This document shows, in pieces, positions 1-8,876 of a DNA stretch of 64,000 bases (position 1 is the first letter of the stretch; the number at the start of each line of letters is the position of its first letter). Below the pieces are notes generated by a model. That model ran no database searches. It saw only the letters and a list, made by a program, of their open reading frames with translations, and had not been told where the DNA came from. The stretch comes from Shewanella aestuarii. Its GTDB lineage: Bacteria > Pseudomonadota > Gammaproteobacteria > Enterobacterales > Shewanellaceae. The translations under genes and the position numbers were made by a program. The stretch is taken from the NCBI RefSeq assembly GCF_014647215.1, contig NZ_BMOT01000002.1, positions 310,001-374,000 on the forward strand, in the 5' to 3' direction.

Positions 1-387
1 TAGTTTAAAATAGTATAACCACGTTTAATCATGCAGTTACGTACTACAAGTTGTTTTTCTGCTTCATAATTTGCTTGATTATTTTTGCGACCACGTGAGC
101 CGCCTAAAGTGCCCGTAGTTCCCTCTATTCCCGCGCCAATTTTTGGCACCTTGGGTTCCACTCCCTCCAGCAATAGCAACACCTACAGCACCTAGAGCGG
201 CGCCTTTGGCTGCACTGCCAAGCATGTTTCTAGATTGGGTTTCTTTTTGAACTTGTTCAGATATTTCAGTGCATTGATGTTGATCAAAAATGAAGTCTTT
301 TTCATCGACATCTGATTTGTCATAAATAATGTTCGCATTGGCTGTAAATGCGCAAAATGAAAGGGCAATGAGTATTATTTTTTCCAT
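1..387 (-). pseudogene. Glycine-zipper envelope protein gene, frameshifted
   Basis: The start at 387 follows a good AAGGAA ribosome site. It encodes a signal peptide (MEKIILIALSFCAFTANA) and then an Ala/Gly-rich glycine-zipper stretch (GSAAKGAALGAVGVAIAGG). In the start frame the protein changes character after about residue 80 and stops near 79. If one A is removed from the five-A tract (plus-strand T run 140-144), a family-like tail reading AKIGAGIEGTTGTLGG and then NCMIKRGYTILN continues to base 3, and a TA at the window edge fits a stop codon just outside. I infer a one-base insertion, either a true mutation or a base-calling error. Family members are small secreted or envelope proteins of unknown role. 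The frame switch is directly visible; the function is not. Confidence 0.7.
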
Positions 388-463
388 AATATTTCCTTGT
401 GACTTCAGCAATAACTAAGGTTGAATGTCACTTAAGGTTAACATTAGCAAAAAATTGATATCG

Positions 464-497
464 AATATCGCTTATTCCTCATGTAATAAGCGATATT
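464..497 (-). terminator. Hairpin terminator of the DUF3581 gene
   Basis: A perfect 13-bp inverted repeat (AATATCGCTTATT, loop of 8) lies just past the stop of the minus-strand gene at 517. On the minus strand a run of six T follows after about ten bases. Confidence 0.6.
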
Positions 498-516
498 GTG
501 GATAAAGCGAGGGCCG

Positions 517-1218
517 TTATAACGTGACTTTACGAGACTCGTAGAACTGACACATTTGTTGGGCTTTATCTTCCTCATATTCTCTTAGACCACTAAGAAC
601 TAAGGTTTTCTTTCCGGTACCTATCACTGTTTCATTCTGACGAAGCTCAAAGGTTAGCGTTACATCACCACGTTTACCATTGATTAATAACTGCTGGTCG
701 ATTAAATGAAGGTTAATGTCATCAAAGTCAAAATGATCTAAATGAAATGACATGCTTTCATAGATAACTAATGGGCGGTCAGGGTTTATCATCATTTTAT
801 GTTGCTTCATCATAGGCACTAAAACGTGGATAAAATTTAACCCTGAAAATGCCACATAGCTTTTAATAAATGCCGCTGTTTGCGTGTCGCACTGGCAAAT
901 ATCACCTTGACGAGATACATGCATATACTCTTTGTTTTTGACATCGCTGATTGTAAAGTTATCTTCAACCGCATCAGGCAGCGTCAATTCAATTCCATCA
1001 CCTACCATGCCGGCAAATTTAAAGGTCATGTTTTGGCTTAAACCATATTCTGTTAATACCAGCGCGAATAATAAGTCACCAGGCACACAAAAGCGTTTTG
1101 CGCCGACATCATGGATTGGGTTGAAATCTTCAGCTACTCGTTTAGCAAAGTCACTTGCTTGTTGGGCAGAAATAAAAACGCTTTGATCTTGTTTTGAATA
1201 ATATGGCGATAAAAACAT
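517..1218 (-). CDS. DUF3581 family protein
   Basis: This 233-aa cytoplasmic protein resembles the DUF3581 family of Shewanella and Vibrio relatives, whose biochemical role is unknown to me. The segment FAKRVAEDFNPIHDVGAKRFCVPGDLLFALVL has the look of the MaoC/hotdog-like family core (DFNPIH, then PGDLL). I place the start at MFLSPYYS (1218) because family members begin this way. A GTG at 1278 in the same frame has a GGTGAG ribosome site and would add 20 residues, so the start is uncertain. There is no signal peptide or membrane segment. It is transcribed divergently from the TonB receptor gene at 1527. The family call is from memory of the motif pattern. Confidence 0.75.
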   Translation of the reverse strand: MFLSPYYSKQDQSVFISAQQASDFAKRVAEDFNPIHDVGAKRFCVPGDLLFALVLTEYGLSQNMTFKFAGMVGDGIELTLPDAVEDNFTISDVKNKEYMHVSRQGDICQCDTQTAAFIKSYVAFSGLNFIHVLVPMMKQHKMMINPDRPLVIYESMSFHLDHFDFDDINLHLIDQQLLINGKRGDVTLTFELRQNETVIGTGKKTLVLSGLREYEEDKAQQMCQFYESRKVTL

Positions 1219-1470
1219 GATGGAATGAGTCTTATAATAAGGATTAATTTTTTCAGGGCAGTGTACTGCACATTTCACAAATAACTCACCCGATGACTAG
1301 ATTCTTTCAACTTTAATCTCAAAGTGAATGAATTTTATACACTATTATGGGTGATCTGTCTCACAAACCTAGCCATAAGCATAACAATTCCGCCTTGTTT
1401 GTAAATATATCGTATCTCATTGTTGATTTTAATGTCCGCTTAAGTAAAAATACGCACAATTAGAAACACA

Positions 1471-1489
1471 AATAAGAATTGTTCTTATT
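1471..1489. promoter_or_regulatory. Fur-box-like palindrome upstream of the TonB receptor
   Basis: The site is AATAAGAA-TTG-TTCTTATT, a perfect 8-bp inverted repeat with a 3-bp centre, 19 bp in all like a Fur box, ending 37 bp before the receptor start. It is one of the few recognisable signals in the 308-bp intergenic stretch 1219-1526. Iron control through Fur is inferred from the gene it precedes. Bases match the Fur consensus only in part. Confidence 0.5.
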
Positions 1490-1526
1490 AGCATTGAAGT
1501 TAAATGTGGTATTGGGAGATATAAAG

Positions 1527-3728
1527 ATGAGCCAGTCAAACACCTTACGTTTGAGTGTTTTAGCAAGTGCATTATTAATGACAATGGGCGCAAGTGCCGC
1601 TGAAAAAGCTGTGCAAGATACGCAAGTGGCTACCACTAACATTGAACAAATTACAATTTTTGGTAGTCGTAACCCGATTAATACTGTTCCTGGCAGTGCG
1701 CACGTTATTTCAGCTGCAGATATTGAGCAGTTTAAATATACCGATATCATGCGTACGTTGGCTTCAATTCCTGGTGTTTATATCCAAGAAGAAGATGGCT
1801 ACGGATTACGTCCAAATTTAGGTATGCGTGGTACAGGTCAAAATCGTTCTGAAAAGATCACTATCATGGAAGATGGCGTATTAGCCGCGCCAGCACCTTA
1901 CGCATCACCAGCTGCTTATTATTTCCCTACCTCAGGGCGTATGCAAAGTGTTGAAATTCTTAAAGGTAGCTCAACAGTTAAATATGGACCACGTACAACG
2001 GGTGGCGTAATTAACATGTTATCTCGTCAAATCCCTGAAACAGAACTTGCAGGTAAAGTCGATGTTGCTGCCGGCCAAGATGGTTTTGGTAAAGTACACG
2101 CATATGCTGGCGGTCAAGGTGAACGTATTGGCGCAGTGACTGAAATTTATCGTTATCAAGCCGATGGTTTCCGTGACATTAACGGTGTCGGTGGCGATAC
2201 TGGTTTTGTTAAAAATGATGCGTTAGCAAAAGTAAGCATTAAAACTGACAAAACCGCAAAATATCAACAAATTGTTGAATTAAAACTTAAGTACGCGGAT
2301 GAGGTTTCTAACGAAACTTACATGGGCTTAACTGATGACGATTATGCTGCAACGCCATTTATGCGTTATTCAGCTTCACAAAAAGATCAGATGACCACTG
2401 AGCATAAACAAGTGCAGTTAAATCATGTGATTGAATTTAATGATGACTTGTCATTAAACACAACTGCCTACTATAACGATTTTCACCGTAACTGGTACAA
2501 AGCCGATAAAGTTGACGGTGCAAGTTTAAGTAGTGGTGGTGTACAAAACGCAGCTGATTTTGACAAAGGATTAGTGACAGCACCTATTGATGTTAGCGTT
2601 AAAGCGAATAACCGTAGTTATTTATCTCAGGGTTTACAAACTCAACTAAATTACTACGTTGGTAACCATGAACTGGCATTCGGTGCGCGTTACCATGAAG
2701 ATGAAATGGACCGTTACCAATGGGCGGACATTTATCAATTAGACACCAACCAAGTGATGAGCCGCACTCAAAGCGGTATTCCTGGTACAGACTCAAACCG
2801 TATTGATAGCGCGGATGCTTGGGCGTTGTTTGTACAAGATCGCATGACCATTGGCGATTTTGCAATTACTGCGGGTATTCGTTACGAAGATGTCACCACT
2901 AATCGTTTAGATTGGGGTAAAGCAAATCCTGGTCGCGATGGCCAACCAAGCAAAGATGTTGATAACAGTTTCAGTGCTGTTATGCCTTCTTTATCGGCAA
3001 CGTATCAGGTAAATGACGCGCTAATTCTATTAGCGGGCGTTCAAAAAGGTTTCTCTCCTGCAGCGCCAGGTAATGCGGATGGCCAAGAGGAAGAAAGCTG
3101 GAACTATGAAGCTGGCTTACGTTATAACCAAGGTGCATTAACTTCAGAAGCGATTGCATTCTTTGGTGATTACAGCAACATGCACGGTAACTGTACAGCG
3201 GCTCAAGGTTGTGACGATAACAACATTGATAACCAATATAATGCTGGTGAAGTGGACGTAAGTGGTATCGAGTTAAGTTTAGGATATGAGTTTAATCAAA
3301 AAGGCGAATTCACTTTCCCGGTGAAAATGGCTTATACCTATACCAATGCTGAATTCGGCTCAGATTTCTCATCTGACTTTGAAAGCTGGGACAATGTTAA
3401 AAAAGGCGACTCGTTAACATATTTACCTGATAACCAGTTATTCATTTCTGCGGGTATTGCTGCGCAAAACTGGCAAGTGACATTGGCAGGTCGATACACG
3501 GATGACATGCGCACGAAAGCGGGTCAAGGTGATATTCCTGCTGATCAGTTAATTGCTTCTAAAACGGTATTTGATTTATCAGCGCGTTACTTTATAAACG
3601 ATGTGTCAGAAGTGTACCTAAATGTCGATAACTTATTTGACGAAACGTACGTGACTACCCGTGTACACGGTTCAGTATTTGCCGGTAAGCCACAGTCTGC
3701 AACCTTAGGTTATAGCTACAAGTTTTAA
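1527..3728 (+). CDS. TonB-dependent outer-membrane receptor, FecA-like
   Basis: This 733-aa outer-membrane receptor probably imports a ferric chelate using TonB energy. The start at 1527 follows GGGAGAT at 1514-1520. A signal peptide covers about residues 1-25 (ending GASAAE). The plug domain has the typical order: ITIFGSRNPINTVPGSAHVISAADIE, then SIPGVYIQEEDGYGLRPNLGMRG, then MEDGV with APYASPAAYYFP, and VEILKGSSTVKYGPRTTGGVIN. The beta-barrel fills the rest and ends in YSYKF with a C-terminal aromatic, as expected for BAM insertion. The plug most resembles the ferric dicitrate receptor FecA, but no fecIR regulators are adjacent, so the substrate is not fixed. The Fur-like site upstream supports iron regulation, and a strong terminator follows. 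Confidence 0.88.
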   Translation: MSQSNTLRLSVLASALLMTMGASAAEKAVQDTQVATTNIEQITIFGSRNPINTVPGSAHVISAADIEQFKYTDIMRTLASIPGVYIQEEDGYGLRPNLGMRGTGQNRSEKITIMEDGVLAAPAPYASPAAYYFPTSGRMQSVEILKGSSTVKYGPRTTGGVINMLSRQIPETELAGKVDVAAGQDGFGKVHAYAGGQGERIGAVTEIYRYQADGFRDINGVGGDTGFVKNDALAKVSIKTDKTAKYQQIVELKLKYADEVSNETYMGLTDDDYAATPFMRYSASQKDQMTTEHKQVQLNHVIEFNDDLSLNTTAYYNDFHRNWYKADKVDGASLSSGGVQNAADFDKGLVTAPIDVSVKANNRSYLSQGLQTQLNYYVGNHELAFGARYHEDEMDRYQWADIYQLDTNQVMSRTQSGIPGTDSNRIDSADAWALFVQDRMTIGDFAITAGIRYEDVTTNRLDWGKANPGRDGQPSKDVDNSFSAVMPSLSATYQVNDALILLAGVQKGFSPAAPGNADGQEEESWNYEAGLRYNQGALTSEAIAFFGDYSNMHGNCTAAQGCDDNNIDNQYNAGEVDVSGIELSLGYEFNQKGEFTFPVKMAYTYTNAEFGSDFSSDFESWDNVKKGDSLTYLPDNQLFISAGIAAQNWQVTLAGRYTDDMRTKAGQGDIPADQLIASKTVFDLSARYFINDVSEVYLNVDNLFDETYVTTRVHGSVFAGKPQSATLGYSYKF

Positions 3729-3777
3729 TTGTTAACCTCTGATTATTTCTAAATGAGATGATCGAAATAACGGCACT

Positions 3778-3816
3778 AAAAAGGGCTGACCATTATTATG
3801 GCCAGCCCTTTTTGTT
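3778..3816 (+). terminator. Rho-independent terminator after the TonB receptor
   Basis: Perfect 11-bp arms (AAAAAGGGCTG / CAGCCCTTTTT) with a 14-nt loop. The A and T runs at each end allow it to work in both directions, so it may also serve the minus-strand cyclase gene that ends at 3976. Confidence 0.85.
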
Positions 3817-3975
3817 CTCTAGGGGTTATCCCCATATTCCTAACGCGCCAATCGATGTTTTTGCTCAACCAAAGTGGCTGTTGATGGTGTGCAAGTGCAG
3901 CATAACCAAGCAATTGCACCTAGCGACTTAATTGCTGGCAATGATCTGAATGCCAAGGTGAGCTATGTTAGGCTA

Positions 3976-5004
3976 TCAAAGCAGTGATACAAAGGCGACG
4001 TCATGCTTACCCTGTTGTTTAACCTGGTACATGGCTTTATCGGCTTGCTCATATGCATGGGAGAAGGCTGTCGGGGCTGAAAAGGCACACACTCCAATAC
4101 TTAAGCCAATTTGGGCTTTGTGTTGTTCAATGGTGGTGGGGTGGTTAAATTGTTGCAATAGGGTGTTAGCAAAGGGGGTTAATATTTCGGCTTGATGAAC
4201 TGTGGTTAAAATAACAAATTCATCACCGCCAATTCGAGCAATAGCATGCTGGCCAGCGCCCAACAAATTTTTAGCCGTCTGGCTAATGGTATTCGCCACA
4301 TGGATTAATAGTAAATCACCAATGCGATGGCCCGCTTTATCATTAATGCCCTTAAAGCCATCTAAATCAATGAAAATTAGTGCACCTTTAGCCTGCGGAT
4401 GTTTGAAGTTTTTCTGATAGTGACTTTTTAGCGCATTACGGTTAAGTAGGTTAGTTAGGGGATCATAATGGGCTAAACGTGCTAATTCCTGCTCGTAGCG
4501 TTTTTCTTGAGTGATATCTGTGTGGGTGCCCATAATGCGTTTGGGCTGACCGTTTTCCGTAAACTCAATAATCCGGCCGCGATCAGATACCCAACTTACA
4601 CTGCCATCTTTATGCAGCATACGATGCACAGCACGGTATACATTCTCTTTACCTTCGACATGATCATAGAAGGCTTTTATTACCCAATCTTTGTCATCAG
4701 GGTGAAGATGCGACTTCCAGCTATCGATATGGGCAGGGCGTTCCTCTAAGGTATATCCTAATAGTGCGCCCCACTCTTGGTTGTACATGGTCAGAATGCC
4801 ACTGGGAATATCTTGCTCCCATAAGCATAACCCCGTGCCATCTAATGTGGCATGGAGCTTTTCTTCAGTCAGCTTGAGTGTTTGCTGGAGTTGCAGTTTT
4901 TGCTTTTTTAACTCAGATACCTGTGATTGATAATCTGATAATTCGCTCTTAAGATTGGCGATTTGAGCCTGTAACTGTTGCAACTCATTGGTTGGGCTAT
5001 CCAT
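3976..5004 (-). CDS. Diguanylate cyclase with coiled coil, PAS and GGDEF domains
   Basis: This 342-aa cytoplasmic protein probably makes c-di-GMP from two GTP. Residues 5-52 are a heptad-rich coiled coil, 53-168 a PAS sensor (PAS-like YNQEWGALLGYTLEE, then a PAC-like RIMGTHTDITQEKRYE) and 172-335 a GGDEF domain. The active loop is intact (ARIGGDEF, 259-263) and so is the metal-binding IDLDGFKGIND. The product-inhibition I-site is degenerate: the RxxD position reads AGQH. There is no membrane segment, so it should sense a soluble or redox signal. GGAAAG upstream is a plausible ribosome site. The gene stands alone between convergent and intergenic stretches. Confidence 0.87.
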   Translation of the reverse strand: MDSPTNELQQLQAQIANLKSELSDYQSQVSELKKQKLQLQQTLKLTEEKLHATLDGTGLCLWEQDIPSGILTMYNQEWGALLGYTLEERPAHIDSWKSHLHPDDKDWVIKAFYDHVEGKENVYRAVHRMLHKDGSVSWVSDRGRIIEFTENGQPKRIMGTHTDITQEKRYEQELARLAHYDPLTNLLNRNALKSHYQKNFKHPQAKGALIFIDLDGFKGINDKAGHRIGDLLLIHVANTISQTAKNLLGAGQHAIARIGGDEFVILTTVHQAEILTPFANTLLQQFNHPTTIEQHKAQIGLSIGVCAFSAPTAFSHAYEQADKAMYQVKQQGKHDVAFVSLL

Positions 5005-5391
5005 TTATTCTATAGCTTTCCTTTTTTCATTGCTGCTGTGGGTTGCGCTATCTTTACCATTATGCCGCTTGGTTTGAGCACTTAGTAAATGATGACTGGG
5101 TTAATCAGAGAGGGATAATTGCCCCTACCGATATTATCCAGCCAACTTACAAGTACCGAAAAAGCAATATTCCCACTCTTGCTTAGTCGCACTTCAGTGA
5201 ATTTAAGACGCAAGCGTTAAAAAGACCGCTAAATTAAATCCATTGTATAATTTTTAACCAAGGTGTATTTAACCGGTTAAGAGGCAACTTTAGATTCATT
5301 TTTAAGATATCATCTTCGCTCATTTATAACACCGAAAAAAGCCAAAAAAATACCAGCCATTTGGCTGGTATTGGGATTATTGAAAACGGTG
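5005..5391. other. Intergenic stretch between pntB and the PAS-GGDEF gene
   Basis: This holds the pntAB terminator at its left-facing end (5343-5372). I see no ORF, repeat or clear regulatory site in the remaining bases. Confidence 0.5.
5343..5372 (-). terminator. Rho-independent terminator of pntAB
   Basis: The hairpin ATACCAGCCA / TGGCTGGTAT (5350-5371) is followed on the minus strand by a run of seven T. It lies about 20 bp past the pntB stop. Confidence 0.87.
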
Positions 5392-6879
5392 TTATAGCGC
5401 TTTTAGAATCGCTTCTACGCTTTCTTTAGCATCACCAAATAACATTTGGGTGTTATCTTTAAAGAACAACGGGTTTTGCACGCCAGCATAACCTGTGTTC
5501 ATTGAACGTTTAAAGCCAATCACGTTTTGGGCTTTCCACACTTCTAACACAGGCATACCCGCAATTGGACTGTTTGGATCTTCCATTGCCGCTGGGTTAA
5601 CTGTGTCATTAGCACCAATCACTAAAACGGTATCAGTGTCAGCGAAATCTTCATTGATTTCGTCCATCTCTAATACGATGTCATAAGGCACTTTTGCTTC
5701 AGCCAATAATACGTTCATGTGACCAGGCAAGCGTCCTGCAACAGGATGAATACCAAAGCGAACTTTAATGCCTAAATCACGTAACTTGCGGGTGATTTCA
5801 GCTACAGGATACTGGGCTTGTGCAACCGCCATACCGTAACCTGGGGTGATGATCACTGAGTCTGAGTTTCTTAGCATATCAGCTACATCTTCGGCGGTGG
5901 TTTCGCGGTATTCACCCACTTCTTCATCGCCACTAGAAGCTACGCTATCGTTACCAAATCCACCTGCGATCACAGATATAAATGAACGATTCATTGCTTT
6001 ACACATAATGTAAGACAGAATTGCGCCCGATGAACCCACTAGGGCACCAACGATGATTAACAAATCGTTTGATAGCATGAAACCCGCAGCGGCAGCGGCC
6101 CAACCTGAGTATGAGTTCAGCATTGACACCACAACTGGCATATCTGCTCCGCCTATTGAGGCCACTAAATGCCAACCAAATGCGAAGGCTATTAAGGTCA
6201 TAATGAGGATCGGAGTGATTGCCCCACCGGTTTGCACAAATTGCACCATTAAAATTAACGATACAATGACGGCAACAAGGTTCATCTTATGGCGATGCGG
6301 TAAGGTTAATGCTTTTGATGGGATCAATCCGCGTAATTTACCAAATGCCACCACAGAACCTGTGAAGGTGACCGCACCAATGAACACGCCTAGAAACACT
6401 TCAACAAGGTGAATGTTCAGCATAGCCCCAGTAAGGTGGTGACTGTCTTGCTGAGCCTGACTTGCCTGAGCAAAAGCGGCTTCAGCGGTAGCAAGAGTGC
6501 TATCTAAATCATTACCAATAGCAACCACAATTTCATTAATGGCTTGTGGGTGTAAATCGATAAAGCTGTTGTAGCCCACTAAAACGGCAGCCATACCCAC
6601 AAAACTGTGAAGAATAGCAACCAGTTCAGGCATTTCGGTCATTTCAACTTTTAGGGCTAAACGGACACCAATTGCGCCGCCAATCACCATAGCTAAAATA
6701 ATCCACACAACGCCTGTGGTACTTGGGTTTAAAATGGTTGCGCCAAGCGCAATGGTCATCCCTATGATGCCAAATAAATTGCCGTTCTTAGCCGTTTCTT
6801 GTTTTGAAAGCCCCGCAAGGCTTAAAATAAAGAATACCGCCGCGACAATATACGATGCTGTTACCAGTCCTTCTGACAC
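5392..6879 (-). CDS. pntB: NAD(P) transhydrogenase subunit beta
   Basis: This inner-membrane subunit couples proton re-entry to hydride transfer from NADH to NADP+. At 495 aa it is about 33 residues longer than the E. coli protein as I recall it. The extra residues lie in the loop around 111-150 ([21 protein letters not shown]) before [10 protein letters not shown]. The membrane domain and the C-terminal NADP(H) domain ([48 protein letters not shown]) are near-identical to the family. The start is a GTG with AGGGG eight bases upstream. It lies 11 bp downstream of pntA in the same operon, and a terminator follows. Confidence 0.97.
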   Translation of the reverse strand: MSEGLVTASYIVAAVFFILSLAGLSKQETAKNGNLFGIIGMTIALGATILNPSTTGVVWIILAMVIGGAIGVRLALKVEMTEMPELVAILHSFVGMAAVLVGYNSFIDLHPQAINEIVVAIGNDLDSTLATAEAAFAQASQAQQDSHHLTGAMLNIHLVEVFLGVFIGAVTFTGSVVAFGKLRGLIPSKALTLPHRHKMNLVAVIVSLILMVQFVQTGGAITPILIMTLIAFAFGWHLVASIGGADMPVVVSMLNSYSGWAAAAAGFMLSNDLLIIVGALVGSSGAILSYIMCKAMNRSFISVIAGGFGNDSVASSGDEEVGEYRETTAEDVADMLRNSDSVIITPGYGMAVAQAQYPVAEITRKLRDLGIKVRFGIHPVAGRLPGHMNVLLAEAKVPYDIVLEMDEINEDFADTDTVLVIGANDTVNPAAMEDPNSPIAGMPVLEVWKAQNVIGFKRSMNTGYAGVQNPLFFKDNTQMLFGDAKESVEAILKAL

Positions 6880-6890
6880 GATAATTCCCC

Positions 6891-8417
6891 TTAATCTTTA
6901 CGGAACATTTTCAGCATGCGCTGAGTGACGGTAAAACCACCAAAAATGTTAATGCTTGCAATTAACACGGCAACAAATGACAGCACTGTGACTAAAGTTG
7001 ATCCCTGGCCTATTTGCAGTAATGCCCCCACCACAATAATGCCTGAAATCGCATTGGTTACTGACATCAGCGGTGTGTGTAATGAGTGTGACACGTTCCA
7101 AACCACGTAGTAACCCACCACACAGGACAATATAAATACCGTAAAGTGAGATAAAAACGCTGGTGGGGCAACGGCTGCAATGGCGGCAAAAGCAGCAATA
7201 CCCGCAGCACCTAAAACATACTTAAGCTTAGAAGGGGCTTTGGGTTCAACCGTTTTGGCCACAGGTGCAGCAGCGGGCTTGGCTGGTGCAGCGGATACCG
7301 AAATGGCTGGTGGCGGGAAAGTAATTTCACCATTATGGGTTACTGTCATGTTACGCATAACCACATCGTCAAAGTTAAGTACGGCATTTCCGTCTTTCTC
7401 TTTGCACATTAACTTCATCAAGTTAACAAGGTTAGTGCCGTATAGTTGCGATGATTGCGCAGGAAGTCGACCGGGAAGATCGGTGTAACCCAGTACTTTT
7501 ACGCCGTTGTCGGTGATAAATTTCTCACCCGTTACGGTATATTCACAGTTACCGCCAGTGGCCGCAGCCAAATCGACGATCACCGAGCCTGACTTCATGC
7601 TATCAACCATGTCTTTAGTAATCAGTTTAGGTGCAGGACGTCCAGGAATAAGCGCTGTGGTAATAATGATGTCGACATCTTTGGCTTGCTCGGCAAATAA
7701 TGCCATTTCAGCCGCAATGAATTCTTCTGACATGACTTTCGCATAACCGTCAGATGAACCGCCTTCGGTGTTTTCAAACTCGAGTTTTAAAAACTCGCCA
7801 CCCATAGATTCGATTTGCTCGGCTACTTCAAGGCGAGTATCAAATGCGCGTACTATCGCGCCTAAAGAACCCGCGGCACCAATTGCGGCAAGACCGGCGA
7901 CACCAGCACCAATGACCAGCACTTTGGCGGGTGGTACTTTACCCGCAGCGGTAATTTGGCCAGTAAAAAAACGCCCAAATTCATGTGCGGCTTCAACAAC
8001 TGCACGGTAGCCACCAATATTGGCCATAGATGATAGGGCATCTAATGACTGGGCACGTGAAATCCGTGGCACCATATCCATCGCCATCACGGTGATTTTT
8101 TTCTGAGATAATTTTTCAACCAATTCAGGATTTTGAGCAGGCCAAATAAAGCTGACAATTGTCGTGCCTGGCTTCATTTTCTCAATTTCTTCATCTGTAG
8201 GTGCGTTAACTTTAAAAATAAAGTCAGCTTGAAACGCATCTTCTACAATTTCGGCCCCAGCGTGTTCAAATGCAGCATTATCAAAACTTGATAATTTACC
8301 TACATCCGCCTCTATGGCCACACTAAAGCCGAGCTTTTTTAGTTGTACCACGGTTGCTGGCGTCGCTGCTGCGCGCGTTTCACCTGCGATACTTTCTCTC
8401 GGTATTCCAATCTGCAT
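6891..8417 (-). CDS. pntA: NAD(P) transhydrogenase subunit alpha
   Basis: This 508-aa subunit carries the NAD(H)-binding domain I and part of the membrane domain of the proton-translocating transhydrogenase. It begins [20 protein letters not shown], with AGGGA in place before 8417. The open frame extends 69 bases further upstream, but that part lacks family character. The nucleotide-binding motif [20 protein letters not shown] and the mobile-loop region [14 protein letters not shown] are present. An Ala/Pro/Lys-rich linker ([23 protein letters not shown]) leads to four membrane segments at the C-terminus. It is divergent from cysJ, whose enzyme consumes NADPH. Confidence 0.97.
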   Translation of the reverse strand: MQIGIPRESIAGETRAAATPATVVQLKKLGFSVAIEADVGKLSSFDNAAFEHAGAEIVEDAFQADFIFKVNAPTDEEIEKMKPGTTIVSFIWPAQNPELVEKLSQKKITVMAMDMVPRISRAQSLDALSSMANIGGYRAVVEAAHEFGRFFTGQITAAGKVPPAKVLVIGAGVAGLAAIGAAGSLGAIVRAFDTRLEVAEQIESMGGEFLKLEFENTEGGSSDGYAKVMSEEFIAAEMALFAEQAKDVDIIITTALIPGRPAPKLITKDMVDSMKSGSVIVDLAAATGGNCEYTVTGEKFITDNGVKVLGYTDLPGRLPAQSSQLYGTNLVNLMKLMCKEKDGNAVLNFDDVVMRNMTVTHNGEITFPPPAISVSAAPAKPAAAPVAKTVEPKAPSKLKYVLGAAGIAAFAAIAAVAPPAFLSHFTVFILSCVVGYYVVWNVSHSLHTPLMSVTNAISGIIVVGALLQIGQGSTLVTVLSFVAVLIASINIFGGFTVTQRMLKMFRKD

Positions 8418-8876
8418 GACTGATCCCTGATGGTTAATGATTAAAATGCAATAAGGCTCCCCAGCCGAATTGCATGATAGTTTCACATGATGACTTGTTA
8501 ACGGTCGTTATTAACAAATCATCGAATTAGGCTGGCATTGATGGGTCTTGATGAACATCAATACGTCTCTGTTAACGATTCCTTCTGGGAATTATTTTCA
8601 TTATCTTTTTCAGAGAACAATTAACCTGATAGATAATCAATAGTTAATCCAACTGTCTAGCTTGCTGCAGACACTTCAATCGCACAAGTGCTACAAGGTT
8701 AATAAACGCTGTTTTAATTAAGGGAAATTAAAAAGTTTTAACTAACCCACACTTTTGTAGCCTAAAAAAGCATCTTTGCATATTCCTAAATGGAATAAAA
8801 AATTATCTTTTATTCTTTTTTGCTTTTAACTGACAGGAGTAAGCTTGACCACATTACACTGTTATAAGGCCGTCTT
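8418..8876. promoter_or_regulatory. Divergent control region between pntA and cysJ
   Basis: This 459-bp gene-free stretch must hold the promoters of pntAB and cysJIH. The only feature I can point to is the 8781-8801 motif shared with the cobA promoter. The rest is AT-rich without a convincing ORF. Confidence 0.5.
8781..8801 (+). promoter_or_regulatory. Shared cys-operon motif, copy 1 (candidate CysB site)
   Basis: CTAAATGGAATAAAAA (8786-8801) occurs identically at 20966-20981 before cobA-cysDNC. Here it overlaps a perfect dyad, TATTCC-TAAAT-GGAATA (8781-8797). It ends 76 bp before the cysJ start, against 77 bp for cobA. CysB is the usual activator of these genes in gammaproteobacteria; that it binds here is inference. 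Confidence 0.5.
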
